Positions 23,916-35,733 of a stretch of DNA of 64,000 nucleotides are shown one piece after another. This stretch comes from Gamsiella multidivaricata. Its lineage: Eukaryota > Mortierellomycota > Mortierellomycetes > Mortierellales > Mortierellaceae. A model generated the notes under the pieces. The model ran no database searches. It saw nothing but the letters and a program-made list of their open reading frames with translations, and was not told where the DNA came from. Each line of letters starts with the position of its first letter. The stretch's first letter is position 1. The translations under genes were made by a program, and so were the position numbers. The stretch is taken from NCBI RefSeq assembly GCF_025024155.1, contig NW_026251716.1, positions 124,001 through 188,000 on the forward strand, in the 5' to 3' direction.

Positions 23916-24351
23916 TTACAAGGCATTGCAGGCAGCACTTGCGCTAGAAGCCAATAGAAAATAAGAAATAATAGGATGAGTATACGAGTTCCTACAAGTA
24001 TCAAACAAGCATATCAGGATCAGTGGATTTAAGCACTCACCGACGCTCGATGATTAGATCTAGAGAATGATCGCGGACTAATTCGCCTGTCCTCCTTGAC
24101 TTGCCGAGAGAAGCACGGGCGGGCATGGTTGGCATGAGTGTGGGCGAAACAGGAGAGAGGTCTGGCATCTTGGGTGGGGACACCAAAGAAGAAGTGTCGA
24201 TGGGACTGGGACGTAACAACCTCTTCTGGACACGGCGCTGTTGCCTCTCGAGCTGCTGTTGATGGCTCAGGGTGTCGATCCAGTCAGAGACAAGCTCGAG
24301 CTGGAAGCTACCCTGGTAACAGTGGGGCTGGTGGAGTGCAGCGAGGGCCAT
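23916..24351 (-). CDS. hypothetical small Q/R-rich protein
   Basis: A proposed two-exon gene (24351-24041 and 23943-23916), with a GTGAGT donor and a CTTCTAG acceptor in matching phase, encodes about 112 residues. Visible features are MALAALHQPHCYQG, a helical stretch (LELVSDWIDTLSHQQQLERQ), an Arg-rich segment and a Ser/Pro-rich part. It ends in RRASAACNAL. A TATA-like element (near 24429-24436 on the complement) lies upstream. An earlier in-frame ATG (24417) sits only 12 nt from it, so I chose the later ATG. I recognise no family. The exon pair may be wrong. Confidence 0.35.
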
Positions 24352-25354
24352 TTTCCTCTTGGACTGTGCAGACTGTGCAATCTGTTGTTGCTGGAGGTAG
24401 AGGTATGTCTGGTGCATGGGAGAGAGCCTTTTTATATTCGCGAGGAGGTGAGTGAAGGAGAGCTGGATTGGAGTAGAGTGGTTGTGAAGTGAGGATGGGA
24501 TTGGGCCATGATGATGGCGGTTCCCTTTTATATCTGGATCCATCCAGGAACAGGCCCATCTTGGCCGAAGGTGTGGTATGCAGTGAACCCCAAGAAGTCG
24601 GTGGCAATACGGTACTGCAGGATGTGAATCCGCCCTTCGCTCCAATTCGCTCCTTCTCGGCGAGACATTTCAGCGCACAGCCCCCTTTATAGGAAGAAAT
24701 AGGTTTTTGTTACACGAAATTGCCGCGTGGACAGCTTCAGGTAGTCTACAGCCAACTGCCTTCATCCCCTGCTTACAAGTGGCCGGGAGCGTCCATGGGT
24801 GGAGGGGGAGGGAGGGGGAGAGGGGAGAGGGAGACTGGAGGCTGGCAACCTTCAAAGCAGCACCATCTTCTTGTTGCTGCTGATACTCTAGTGGTGAGCC
24901 TGTCTATCGTGTGTCTCAAGACTGGCTAGAAATGTCAAGTGGGGAATTCAGGTGCGTTTTAAGGTTCACTATTCAGATTTGGTTGGAACATGGTTGGTGC
25001 ACAGAGCACAAATGCGCGGTTTAGTTTCAGCTTCGGACAAACACGCAGCAGAAACAATCCGAACCCTCACGCGTGTCTGCATAAGCAGACAACAAGCATG
25101 TTGTATTATTCAGGACACGGCATTGTGCTCGCAGAACCGCTGCAATTGGACGTAGGACACGGACATGCTTAATGGTTTCGGACGCATTTCTTGTTCCACA
25201 CGCCGTAACAATGTAAAAGCAAGAGTGTAGGTGCAGCCTCGAGGAGGCCAAGCGAGAGAATAGATGGTAGATGGCTGCATCGTGCAGCTCCTCCAACGCG
25301 TTTATATTTAGCCCATTTTCACGCTTCTCTTTCTTCTATTGGCAGGCACTCATG
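24352..25354. other. intergenic region with G-rich tract
   Basis: About 1 kb between two minus-strand genes. It holds the presumed promoter of the small unknown gene and the 3' flank of RABL3. A purine tract at 24797-24834 has several runs of three or more G and could form a G-quadruplex on the plus strand. No gene seen. Confidence 0.5.
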
Positions 25355-26658
25355 TCACCGTGAAACAGAAGGCGTATTGCTTCTGCTGTTGATATAGATG
25401 GGGACGCCGGTATTGCTGTACTGATTGAGAACACTGCGGTTCCTCTCGTACTGAGCTCTGAGTGCACTTTTGGTCGACAATGCTGCACCAGAACTCATCC
25501 CTGTGGGCGTAATCGGTCTTGACGGGACTTGACCTGGTCCCAATGACGACGGCGATGGGGAACCCACGCGCGATGGTACATGGTGATGGCGATCATAAAC
25601 TGACTCTCTAGACGGATTCGCGCTTGTACTCGCTCCTCCCGTGAACGTGGCAAAGTCCAGGATCGGTATAGACCGTGCGCCAGAATCCGAATCCGTCGAA
25701 ATTGTGCGTTCTTGGTAGCGAGGGTGCTCCAATCCTGGCGTTGGTGTGGGAGGAGGTCGAAAAGACATAGGCGTCGGACTTGCTGTTGAAGTGGCTAATG
25801 GATATGTACCACTCTGATTCAAAGGGCTACTTGAGTATGGAGTATCACTTGAGGGATGGATGATGCGACTGAAAAACATGTTGAATGCGATCATCGTCGA
25901 AGAGTTGGGGGCAAAATCTGCGGGTGAGATGGCGCAAATGGAGATGGCTTCGCCGCCGTACTTTTGTACCAGATCGGCGCCACAGACGGTAACTCCGTTC
26001 TTCTGCTGGCTGTAGTCAGCAGCCATATCATTTTTAGTCCCTATCACGAGGAGAGGGATATTTGGTTGAGCATATTGTCCTCCGCCATACCCTCCTGTTA
26101 CCAAGGTTGATCTGGACTGAGAGCTTTCCATGTAATCGCTGATCCACTTCCATAGGTTCTCATAGCTTCTCTTGTTGCAGAGATCGTGCACGAGGATTAA
26201 TCCTTGGTATGTGGAACCGGTATAGAACATGCTCCTCGACTTTGGATGTCGCACAGTTGGTGAACCTGAAATGTCGTAAAACTCGATGAATACAGGTTCT
26301 GCTGCACTTGAAGAGGATAACAGATCGGCTGATTGGTTGTTTCTGGTGACAAGTGAGGGTATATTGGAGCGAGAAACTGAAGCTGCAGCCGTTGGGACTG
26401 TGGATGAATGGAGGCGGACGTCTATATTGCACCCAACAGTTGGCATCAATGCTCTCAGAGGCTCATTGTGGCATAGCATATGAACAAGGCTGGACTTGCC
26501 CTAGGGATTATTTTAAGAACAAGGCATTAGTTGACGTAAGGATTGGAGCGGGATGACAATAGCCGGTATCTTCATGTCAACGTATGCATTCTTACCACAC
26601 CCGAATCACCGAGCACAAGGATCTTGACTGAGGTGCCATGACTTTCGTGATGATGCAT
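25355..26658 (-). CDS. RABL3: RABL3-like small GTPase with C-terminal extension
   Basis: Two exons (26658-26596 and 26500-25355) join in frame to 402 residues. The intron splits the P-loop GDSGVGKS exactly after GDSGV. Next come SLVHMLCHNEPL, a switch region with FIEFYDISGSP in place of the usual WDTAG, FYTGSTYQGLILVHDL, and the base-binding motif LVIGTKND. This order matches RABL3 (Rab-like 3), an unprenylated Rab-like GTPase. The last 180 residues are Ser/Pro-rich and unrelated to animal RABL3; no C-terminal prenylation cysteine is present. It starts 244 bp from the divergent RAB3GAP1 gene. GTP binding is expected; a membrane-traffic role is inferred. Confidence 0.85.
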
Positions 26659-26902
26659 GTGATGATGGATACGAACGAACGGCGAGTAGTGGCTGTGTTG
26701 ATGAGTTGATTGCAAAAGTGTGGTACCATGAGCTGAATGAGAGGAAGGCCAGGAACCCTTGTTGCTATGCTTCGTTTGCCTGCTTCTGAATTCATGGCGA
26801 TTTTATCAAGTCACAGCGCTTTCAAGTTCCAGTACACTCACTTGCTTGAACTCCGTCTTCGCCCATTACACATTCGAACCCCGGACTGAAGGTGGACACT
26901 CC
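26659..26902. promoter_or_regulatory. bidirectional promoter, RABL3 / RAB3GAP1
   Basis: Only 244 bp separate the two divergent ATG codons, so both promoters must lie here or overlap the genes. No clear TATA box. Pairing of two Rab-related genes may allow co-expression, by inference. Confidence 0.55.
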
Positions 26903-29900
26903 ATGGATGACTTTGAAAACTTTGAGTTTATTGACTATACCACCTCGGGTCCCTGGGAACGGTTCATCACCCAGATTGAGGACAGTCTTCGCTCATGGGG
27001 CCTTGTAGACAGGAACCTGGGCGTATTCGACCCCGCCACCATAACAGCTACCGAGGCAGCAAAAGCAGCAGCACAGTCGGGTGAACCAGCTCATGGAGCC
27101 AACGGCAACGAACCAACAGATCGTGGTCAGGAGAACCATATCCGTGTCGACAGCAATTCACCGGACGACGGTAGCAGTGCGACCAAGGCCTATCAGCTTC
27201 GCGAAATGTTGAGCCTCGACGACGCGACCTATGCACTCACGTACCATTACCATCCAGCCAAGGCCAGGGCTGCTGCAGGAGTCGAGAGGATCGATATGGA
27301 CTTCTTGCCGACATTGTTGGAGGGCGTGCAACACCACAGTCTTCACCGTTGGACGTCTTTGACGCACATCCTCATCATTTCCCCTGTTACGATCTCAGAC
27401 ATCTTCGCCTCCACGATTTCGTCCTCCTCTGCAACATCTGCGATCATCGATCTGAGTAGCGCCAAACTTCTGCTATCATCGTTTGCAATCGCGTTTCAGA
27501 ATACGGGCTGCAATATTCCTGTGTTTGTCCCGACTGGACAGCCCTGGAATCTGACGTTTATGGGCCTCATGATTCAGCCACGGACACCGGTGCCATCTCC
27601 AGCGTCAGGAGCAAGCGGATCCGACCATGATTTCGAAGACGATGAAAGCCAAGGACACGAAGTGAGGTTTAATACGACCCTTGTCCCGTATCCACCTGTG
27701 CAATATACCGATCTTTCCGGGATCATGAATTTCTTCATCGAGCGAATGGGCCTTGAGGGGCAGGATTTAAACTCATCAGAGAACCTTAGTCAAAGCTCAA
27801 AGGAGCAGATCTTTGCGACAGCTTTGTTCTCTTACGATCTGGTGAACTGGTATGACGAGGACTGGCGGCGGTGGAAACAGGCAGGCGACGGCGGAACAGG
27901 TGGGGCAAGACGAACCGACGGCGATGCAGATACGACCTTTCAAATGAACAATGAGCCGACCATGAACACGCCCGATGCAAGCATGAACATGGATGATATC
28001 AAGGCCGAGGGCGGTGTGTTTTCCACACTGCCATTCCCCATATTGCCGTTTGGACCTGTGCAGGACCCATTGCAATCACTGCGGCTCTTTGCGAGGTTCG
28101 GTAAGTCAATCATGGAGGACACCTGCGCGATTTTGTTTGAAGAGAAATGACATTTACGATCGACTTGTATTCATATTAATAGATACCGCGCCAAGCAACA
28201 TCTATCTCGACAGCAAGGGCACTGCAGACATGGATGCGACCCACGCAAATACCTGGATTCTTCAGGCGGCCTTCAAGGAGGACGACTATGGCATCCTCAG
28301 TGACATTTTGGAAGACGCAATCGCATCATGGAGCTCAGAAACAGCCAACAAGAGGAAGATTCGCAGGTCTGGTAAGGATCAAACATATGAGTCGTTGCTG
28401 AACAAGGGCGCCAGACTGATACAAGGAACGGTCACCATGGTTGATACTGTCGACGTGGAAAATATTTTGGACGCGCTTCTGGGATCGTTTACGACACAGA
28501 CCCCGAACCCCTCAGCACTCGCGCCAGAGGAGAGATCGGAGAGATGCATTCGTCTTACCCCAGCATCGGAGTTAGGCTTACACTTCAAACATGCCACCAC
28601 TGTCCCATATAACTCGTTCCTGTGGAGGATGACCCAGTACCTGCTTGACGTTATTTCGCCCAACTCTGAAATATCATATGCGACATCGATCATGGGGTTC
28701 ATGAAGGTACTTTGGTCGGAACTACTAAAGCAGTTCTATACGCGATGGGAGAACAGCGAGTTGATTCCTATGGTCGACATATACGGGGAAGGCTACGCCG
28801 GTGTGCCGAATTCGGCTAGAGATTCGAGTTACGATAGGAACAAAAAACCCGTGGCGATCGACCTGCGGTTCAGTTTACTCCATCAAAAGCTGTCGATGCT
28901 AAACTGCTGCATCGCGCGACAAATCTCTCGCAACAAGGAGGCACCCGAAGATGTCTACCCATTACCGAAGCGTCGCAGGGAGATGTCCAAGGAGCTGGCA
29001 CGAGATAGTACATTGCCGCAGAACGCCTCGACGGGACCTGAACCAGTTTATGGCGGGCGTACTGCCCAGTTGCAGAGTTTGCTGCACGGACTCTCGGACA
29101 TCTCCCGACCGCGATCTGCAGATGTCGTACCGATGGCGAAGCGATTCTTGGAAACAGTTAAGAATCGAGGTATTACGCCTCAGCAAGGAGCTACAGCATC
29201 GTTATCGACAGCATCGACGACATCACCATCCGCAGGGGATCCTACTTCTCACGCTGTGTCCAGGACGGAACCATCGTCACCCACAGCAGCGATGCCTATA
29301 CCCAAGATGGAGACGTTCCGGAGGAGACGGAGCAGTAGTCGCCACACTACGGAACAACTTATCGGTGGTAGCGACGATGACGAGGACGAAGTGTTTTATG
29401 ACTCCATGGAGACAAACGGATCGGTTGCTAGTCCATATGATATGCTGCGGCGAGGACACTCTTTGACAGAGTCGTTTGTGGCACTTAAATACTCATCAAG
29501 TGCTGATTCTCAGTCTGAAGTGCTTGTCAACGATCTGGACCAATCCTCTGTGGATTTAAGCGGACCGGATCCTCGAGAGGTCGCAGACGAATCCAAGAGC
29601 GAGGGAGGCGTCATGCCATTAAAGAACCTGAAACTTCTCAAGACTGGGGCGCCTCTATTGATCCCCAAACTCCAGGTAAGCTTACAGGGTACTGGCGTGA
29701 GGTTGCGAGACGTGATGTTCTATTTGTTTGCTGACCAGCGTTTTTTGGATCAATAGGAACCAGGATATATGACAGAAGACATGATCCAGGTACAGGAGGA
29801 ACTCTTTGAGACGCTTGGGTCATCCTCGGACGGTGCGAAAATGCGGGCTAAGATGCAGTCGACGCAACTTATCTCTGGTAAGCATTCCACTTTTGTTTGC

Positions 29901-31027
29901 TAACAGCACATTGGAGCGGCCTGGATACGAACACGTGCTGACTGCACTGTCGTCTGTTCTACTATTAGATATGGAGGCATTCAAAGCAGCAAACCCAGGA
30001 TGTGTACTAGGCGACTTTATTCGATGGCATTCGCCCAAGGACTGGGCTGAAGATAAGGGCGAGATGAGTGCACGCATGGCCGACGCCGGCAATTACTGGC
30101 AAGAACTATGGGCTGTGAGTGCGGTGTCGAAAACGGACTTTCGATATGCTATGTTCCAGTATCGTCTGCAATGCTGATGCATAACTTGTCTTCATAATAT
30201 ATAGCATGCCAAGAGAGTTCCAGTCAGCCGACAAACACCACTTTTTAATTATAACCGGGAGGCTGCCAAAGTCCTTTTTTACTTGGAGGGCATTTCCCCC
30301 GACCAGCTCTTCCTCCAGTAAGTTGTTTAGCAAACCAAACCTGAGTTTTTACATTATGACGTTGAATGCTTGCAGATTTTAATATGCCAATCTTAACTCG
30401 GGTTATCATCGCAGGTTGCTTCCTACAATGTGCCTGATTGCCTATGATACCCTCGTTTCCCATCCTATCACCTTGCATATCCGCCAGGTTGCTCAGAGTC
30501 TTGACGAATTGAGTCGTGAATTAAAGAGGTTCGCGTGGAATGAGCTTACAGGAGACCAAAACTTGAACTTGGAAGTGATCACTGAGAAGTTCCGAGAGAC
30601 TGAGCTTTTGATGGGCCGAGCAATCGCGCTTGTGAGAAAGTTCCCGGAGCAGTACGGCCTTGTGGAAAGGATCCTGGAGGTACAAGAGGCCGTCGTAGAG
30701 GATGGTGTAGAGCGCGAGTGCGTTAACGATCTGTTTTCCATTGGAGGTAATGGATGGCATACTCATTTTATTCGCTAAGACCTTGAGACATTCAAAGCAT
30801 GCTAACAAGTCTTCGAAATAGGATCACTGCAATCGTCGTTTCCTCAGCCAACCTCGCGCGAGTTCGTCCTCGAGGCCTATGATCCTGTTAATACTTCGCA
30901 GGCTGCGTCCCCGTCCGTGTTGTCTCTCTGGTATGCAAGACCGCTCCAGCGGCGCATGTATGCTGGGTTTAAGGAATCGGAGGTTAGGATTGTGGAGACC
31001 GTTGCCAAAGACAGCCTATACATGTAA
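26903..31027 (+). CDS. RAB3GAP1: Rab3 GTPase-activating protein catalytic subunit
   Basis: Seven exons join in frame: 26903-28100, 28183-29675, 29757-29877, 29969-30114, 30205-30317, 30415-30746 and 30822-31027, giving 1202 residues. The N-terminus starts MDDFENFEFIDYTT and has the conserved PWERFITQIEDSLRSWGL. The family hallmark near residue 950 reads DMEAFKAANPGCVLGDFIRW, then HSPKDWAEDKGEMSARM. Next come an R/F-rich segment with AAKVLFYLEG and a C-terminal block with REFVLEAYDP. RAB3GAP1 forms a heterodimer with RAB3GAP2, acts as a GAP for Rab3 and as an exchange factor for Rab18, and works in ER, lipid-droplet and autophagy traffic. The partner is not in this window. The middle has an S/T-rich disordered insert. 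Confidence 0.93.
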
Positions 31028-31059
31028 ATATCTTATGCCACAATTGCTATGCAACAAAC

Positions 31060-31065
31060 AATAAA
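31060..31065 (+). terminator. AATAAA polyadenylation signal of RAB3GAP1
   Basis: Canonical AATAAA 33 bp after the RAB3GAP1 stop codon. Confidence 0.55.
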
Positions 31066-31650
31066 ATGAAAATGGTACGCATTCGTGACTCGGCTGTATA
31101 ATCAAAGCCGTTGCGAAAAAGAGCTTGAGCTCTTCTGCTTTACACGTTTAAGTAAAGAGCTTGTGTTTGCCATCCGCTCGTAGGACATGGTACAACAGTT
31201 CGGGAACACCACTGCAAACGACGAATGTGGTATTGCGATAAAATGGCGCCCAAAGCACGCATGCCTTCAGTGACGATGTTTTTGCTGTTTCTTCTAACCA
31301 AGCACAGCTGGACTGGATTAGCGCTCACAACATGCTACGTGGACGGTTGCATGTTGTTTACGCGCTGCGTCTTTGTGCCACCATCGCAGTCATTGCTAGC
31401 CCGCATTCAGCAGCATGTCCTTGATAGACATGTTGACCGCATAGACAGGTCCCATAGGTTGACAGCCACACTTACGTCCGTTCCCATGGCGAGTCCAAGT
31501 GTCAAGTCCAAGTGCCAAAAGTATTGCTTGTGGTTGCCACATCATCTTTTACATCCAAGGACAAGCTTCATAGTGAACATTCGATTTATTAGCGTTATGT
31601 ATCGAAAATGGAGAAACAAAAACAAAAAAAAAAGAGAATAGAGAAAAGGT

Positions 31651-31730
31651 CGGCTTGCCACTGGCCAGACTTACTCGGAAGAGTAAAGACTGTGTAGAGT
31701 ACACCGCGGGCAGGTTGCGCGGGAAAAAAG
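31651..31730. repeat. diverged direct repeat, copy 1
   Basis: About 80 bp starting GGCTTGCCA resembles 32729-32803 in the same orientation (shared GGCTTGCCA, AAGAGTAAAGAC versus AAGAGCAAGACC, GAGTACACC versus GGGCACACC, GCAGGTTGC). Both copies follow a purine-rich tract. This looks like a pair of old dispersed-repeat copies; the element type is unknown. Confidence 0.5.
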
Positions 31731-32500
31731 ATCGGCCCCGGAGCGGCTTCTGTTGTTTTATTGTCTTTATTACGACATCCCCCAAGAAAGATGACGGCAT
31801 GCTGTTAATTGGCCATGACAATCAAGCAAGCAAGGAAGCAAGCATGAGACTAGCACTAAATGAACCAACTGGTCAGAAAAAAGGACGGAGCGACCAGTGC
31901 TGTCGATGACCATACGAGACATAAACTAGCAAGACTGCCTTTCGCTCCATTATGCACGCGCGTAGTGATCCCTAACGGCAATTCATCGCGCCAGGGTTAT
32001 GCCTGGACCAAACTATCAATTCCTATACAATCATCGCTGCGTGCATCCTCTTCCAGACCGATATCCAGCTCACTAGTCTGCTATAGACACCACCGCCAGC
32101 TAGACATACATCGTACCAGTGAACTGCGGCACTTCTGTGCAACGTCCATGTATTGACGTACTGTTATGCGTATCCCTTGCATGAACTCGCGTGACACCGC
32201 AAGACGTCTGCAGCCGGTCATCAGAGTGTCTCACTTGCCGCCAAGAAGGAGAACAAATTCAGATCCAGCTTGGACGGGACCAGTGCAGACACTTCGATGT
32301 CTGCTGCTGCTGCTGCCGATACTGCTGTTGCTACTCGTGCAAGTGCATCAAGCATCTTCAAAAAGAGCTGCATCCTATTCCCCAGTTACATCGCTGGCAA
32401 CACATATAGTACAAAGCGAGTATGTTATCGATCGTACAAGGCAGTCGTCAGAGCAGACAATGGCTGTTCCTGAAATCCATTTCATATTACTTCTTTTATA

Positions 32501-32725
32501 TTAGTTCGTTTAATTCTGCTTCATTTTACTTTATTTATTTTGCTTCACTTTATTCTATTGTATTTTATTTTATTATATTTTATTTTGCTTTATTTTATTT
32601 CATCCAGTTTATTTCATTTCACTCTTTATTTTACTTCTACTCTAGTCTTTTTGGCAGAAGGAAAAGAAGAAAGGGAAAAAGGAATGAAAGAAAAGGAAAA
32701 AGAGAAAAGGAAAGAGGAAAAGAAA
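32501..32725. repeat. TTTTA-rich then purine-rich simple sequence
   Basis: A T-rich tract with an approximate TTTTATTT/TTTCATT period (about 32501-32640) switches abruptly to a purine tract of A and G (about 32655-32725) on the same strand. Long apparent frames here are composed of low-complexity residues and are not genes. Confidence 0.8.
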
Positions 32726-32728
32726 GCT

Positions 32729-32803
32729 GGCTTGCCATCGGTCAGTCTTGCTCAGAAGAGCAAGACCGTGCAGGGCACACCTCGAGCAGGTTGCAAGCCA
32801 TGG
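32729..32803. repeat. diverged direct repeat, copy 2
   Basis: Second copy of the segment at 31651-31730, same orientation, about 1.08 kb apart. It directly abuts the purine-rich simple sequence. Confidence 0.5.
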
Positions 32804-33186
32804 TGCCCCAAAAAACCACGAATGTGGGAAAAAAGAGTGGATCTCACGCAGCAACCCATACACCCCCGTTGACCAATCTTTTTTATTAGCCCTCGAACCC
32901 ATGTGTAACCCCCAATCACGCAGAACAAGGCCCTGATCATCACTGGCGCTAGAGATAACAGGGTGTCTTTGGCAGCAAGAAACCACCTCGTCAAGCGCAG
33001 AGCAGAATGTGCAAGACTCAGTGTTATTCAGAGGGGAACTGCTGCACAAAGAAATCGCAAAAGAGGGGGGCCCGCTCTTTGCCAACCACTACTAACCTTA
33101 GGCCTCAGAAATGGGGCTGTTCATCCTTGAATTTTTGTTTTTCGATTTCATTTTCGTAGCTTTTTCGTGTTCTTCGTCCCGGTGAT

Positions 33187-33460
33187 GAACAAAAAAAACT
33201 AGAAAAGAATACGGAAAAAAAAATACGGGGAAAAAAAAAAAACGAACAAAACAAAAAAAACAGGGAACCCCGCAAGTGTGCTTGTACGGCTGACTCTGCG
33301 GTGTACAAAGTCCAAGAAAGCTCTACAAAGATGGGAAGAAAGGAAGAGAAAGCGACACAGAGATAGAGAGAGATAGAGAGAAAGAGAGAGAAAGAGAGAG
33401 AGGATATGAGAGAGAGGAGCGAGACCGAACAGCACACAAAGAGAGAGAGGGCAATGGAGA
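33187..33460. repeat. A-rich and GAGA microsatellite tracts
   Basis: Several A runs (33190-33265) are followed by AGAGAGA/GATAGAGA repeats (about 33355-33460). A further AAAAG repeat lies at about 33618-33639. No coding potential beyond low complexity. Confidence 0.8.
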
Positions 33461-35733
33461 AGTGAGAGGCGATATCAGAGTGCAGGTGCAAAGAGCGGAG
33501 GCTCGAAAAATGCAGGTGCAAAGAGTGGGAGTATATAGGGTGGAGGTGTGAAGAGAGGAGTGGAGAGAGTGGAGCTGGATGTTAGTACTTACCTTGATGT
33601 GAAGCAGTGGCCTGGAGAAAAGAAAAGAAAAGAAAAGAGTGAGGTACAACGCCCGGTTTATATGCAGTCAGCGCCACCATCAGTTAGAGCCATTTACGGA
33701 CGAATACATTGCGGCCAGTCCATCCACATAATGAAATCCACCCACCAGAACAGGCACTCGTGCAGATACTCCTGCGAAGACACATCCAAAGGTGCATGCA
33801 GAGACAACCCAGCATCGATCGCAACAGCGCTAGTGGACGATGCTACTCCTAAAACGAGACAAGGATAAGTAATAGTAACAGCAGGGAAGAAGAGCGAAGG
33901 GAATGGACGCAGACATGCATAGTGGAGACAATGGTACCATTTCGCAGTAGTATGCTTGTAGGCAGTGGTCATTAAAGATGCACTGAAGCGACCCTGATCT
34001 TCTCGGACCAAACTATCCAGTTCGGAGTACTCCTTGCAGAATGGACCCCTTCAATAGCTGATTTACGATTCATAGTTTAATGCTCCTGTGCCTGGATCCA
34101 ATAAAGGAATATCACCCACTGCTGCCACTAGCGGGTGACAACTGGCACAAGCCCTATAACGCACATCAGCAAATGCACCAAAAGAGAGTAATACAGGGAA
34201 CAGCACCCTGGGAACCTAATAAATCCGTACCCGTTGACACTCTGCTGCCTCTTCTGCAGTGCAGCCTTGTGTAACCACAAAACCACCGATCCCAGGATCA
34301 GGGTCATCAGCAATGAGGATTGCGGCAGGTGGCAATGGGCAACAGCAACCCTGCTACTCTCCATGCTACCAAGGACCGAGGTGTCCTTTGGCCCTTCTGG
34401 CCACTATTGCCTGGCCAGGGTGGTCTAAGCCTGGACTGCCTGTGCGCTCCGCGCGTATATGGCCCATGTATTTAATACTCGATGTAATTGGAGTTCTCTT
34501 TGTTTACAGCCTAAATTTGTGGCCCAAGCACTGCACTCTCAAAGAGGCTGTGGGTTTGGCTGTCATCATTGGGCCAAGCGCTGATATCATTCGTGTTCTT
34601 TTCTCAGCGCATCGATATATCTTTCTACTTTTTTTTTTTTGGAGGTACATTTATTGTCTACGGCCTAACCATTGTATCACTGTATCTCACGTAACAGGAC
34701 GTGCAATGAAGGTCGCTTTGTACAGGAACGCTGGGAAAGGCATGCGTGTTTTCCACATTGCACAGCCGGCTCAAGGAGGAGAATGTAGGAATAGCTATGC
34801 GGACCATATCCACAAAACGTGTCCCCAGAAAGTACGAGAGGTGTACTCGCCACAACGGCAGGCCTTGTTGCCGCATCGCCAGCATCTTACACCCATAGCA
34901 GTATTCTACCTCTATGAAAATCTGGCGGTGTGAACTCGGGTGTGCCAATTTGACGTGTGCGCTGTATAGTACGTATGATTTCGCGTCTAAATACAGAAAT
35001 AGCCGTTTAATCGTCAATCGTCAATCATCAATCGCACTATAAATCAAAAAAATTCAAGTATGCTCGGATTGATGTCGGCCGCGCATTTCGGGCTTGACCC
35101 CTTCCTGCCTGTCTAAAATCGTGTACCCCATTGCAGGTACAAGATCCAATGTGAGCATGAGAAATGATACATGCTTTTGTATTTTTGTCCCTCTATGAGT
35201 TCCTCAAATACTCTTCGGACAGCAATACAGTCATTAGCATTCACGTATACCAAATATGGTGTTTCAGCACCGGGAACGGGAAAACCTGATTCGAATGCTT
35301 ATTTTATAGGAAGAGGTGGATGATGAGGTTCTGGACACTATTGTGTTCCAATTGCAGGCAACACAGCGTATAATCGTCTTAAGCAGCACCTTGCGAAAGC
35401 ACGGCCGAAAGAATATAATAAACATGATATGTGGTAAAAATATTGAGCAGTCTCAATGGACTCAATTTAGACAGAGGAGCAGAATAGCATGCTGTGTTTA
35501 TTCCGTTTATTCGAACCCTTGATTGCCATACCTTGGCGACACATTTTCTCACTCTGTCGAACAGGTTGATTAGAAACTTAGCATTTCAGTCATATCAGAG
35601 TGATTACGCGAAGGAAAAGGAGGGAAACCCAGTGCGGTGCCCACATAATCCAATAAACTCTTCTGAGGCAAGTCTGCAATCGCGCTGCGAGTCGACCGAA
35701 TTGGGTACTGCAGTATGCAATCCAAGATCCAGG

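Larger units (their letters stand above)
31028..35733. other. 4.7-kb gene-poor region between convergent genes
   Basis: Between the RAB3GAP1 and PARG 3' ends I find no gene. The region contains T/A-rich simple sequence, purine tracts, an old duplicated segment (listed separately) and many stops in all frames. The longest open frame (34259-34933, plus) has an 11-nt T run inside and no recognisable domain. It may be decayed transposon or ordinary intergenic sequence. Confidence 0.5.

Noticed and set aside
33105..33650. Leucine/serine-rich minus-strand frames
   Set aside because: Translations of GAGA and A-rich microsatellites; no conserved features.
34259..34933. 224-codon plus-strand open frame in the gene-poor region
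   Set aside because: It starts at a non-ATG codon, contains an 11-nt T run, has no domain similarity and erratic composition. Best explained as chance.
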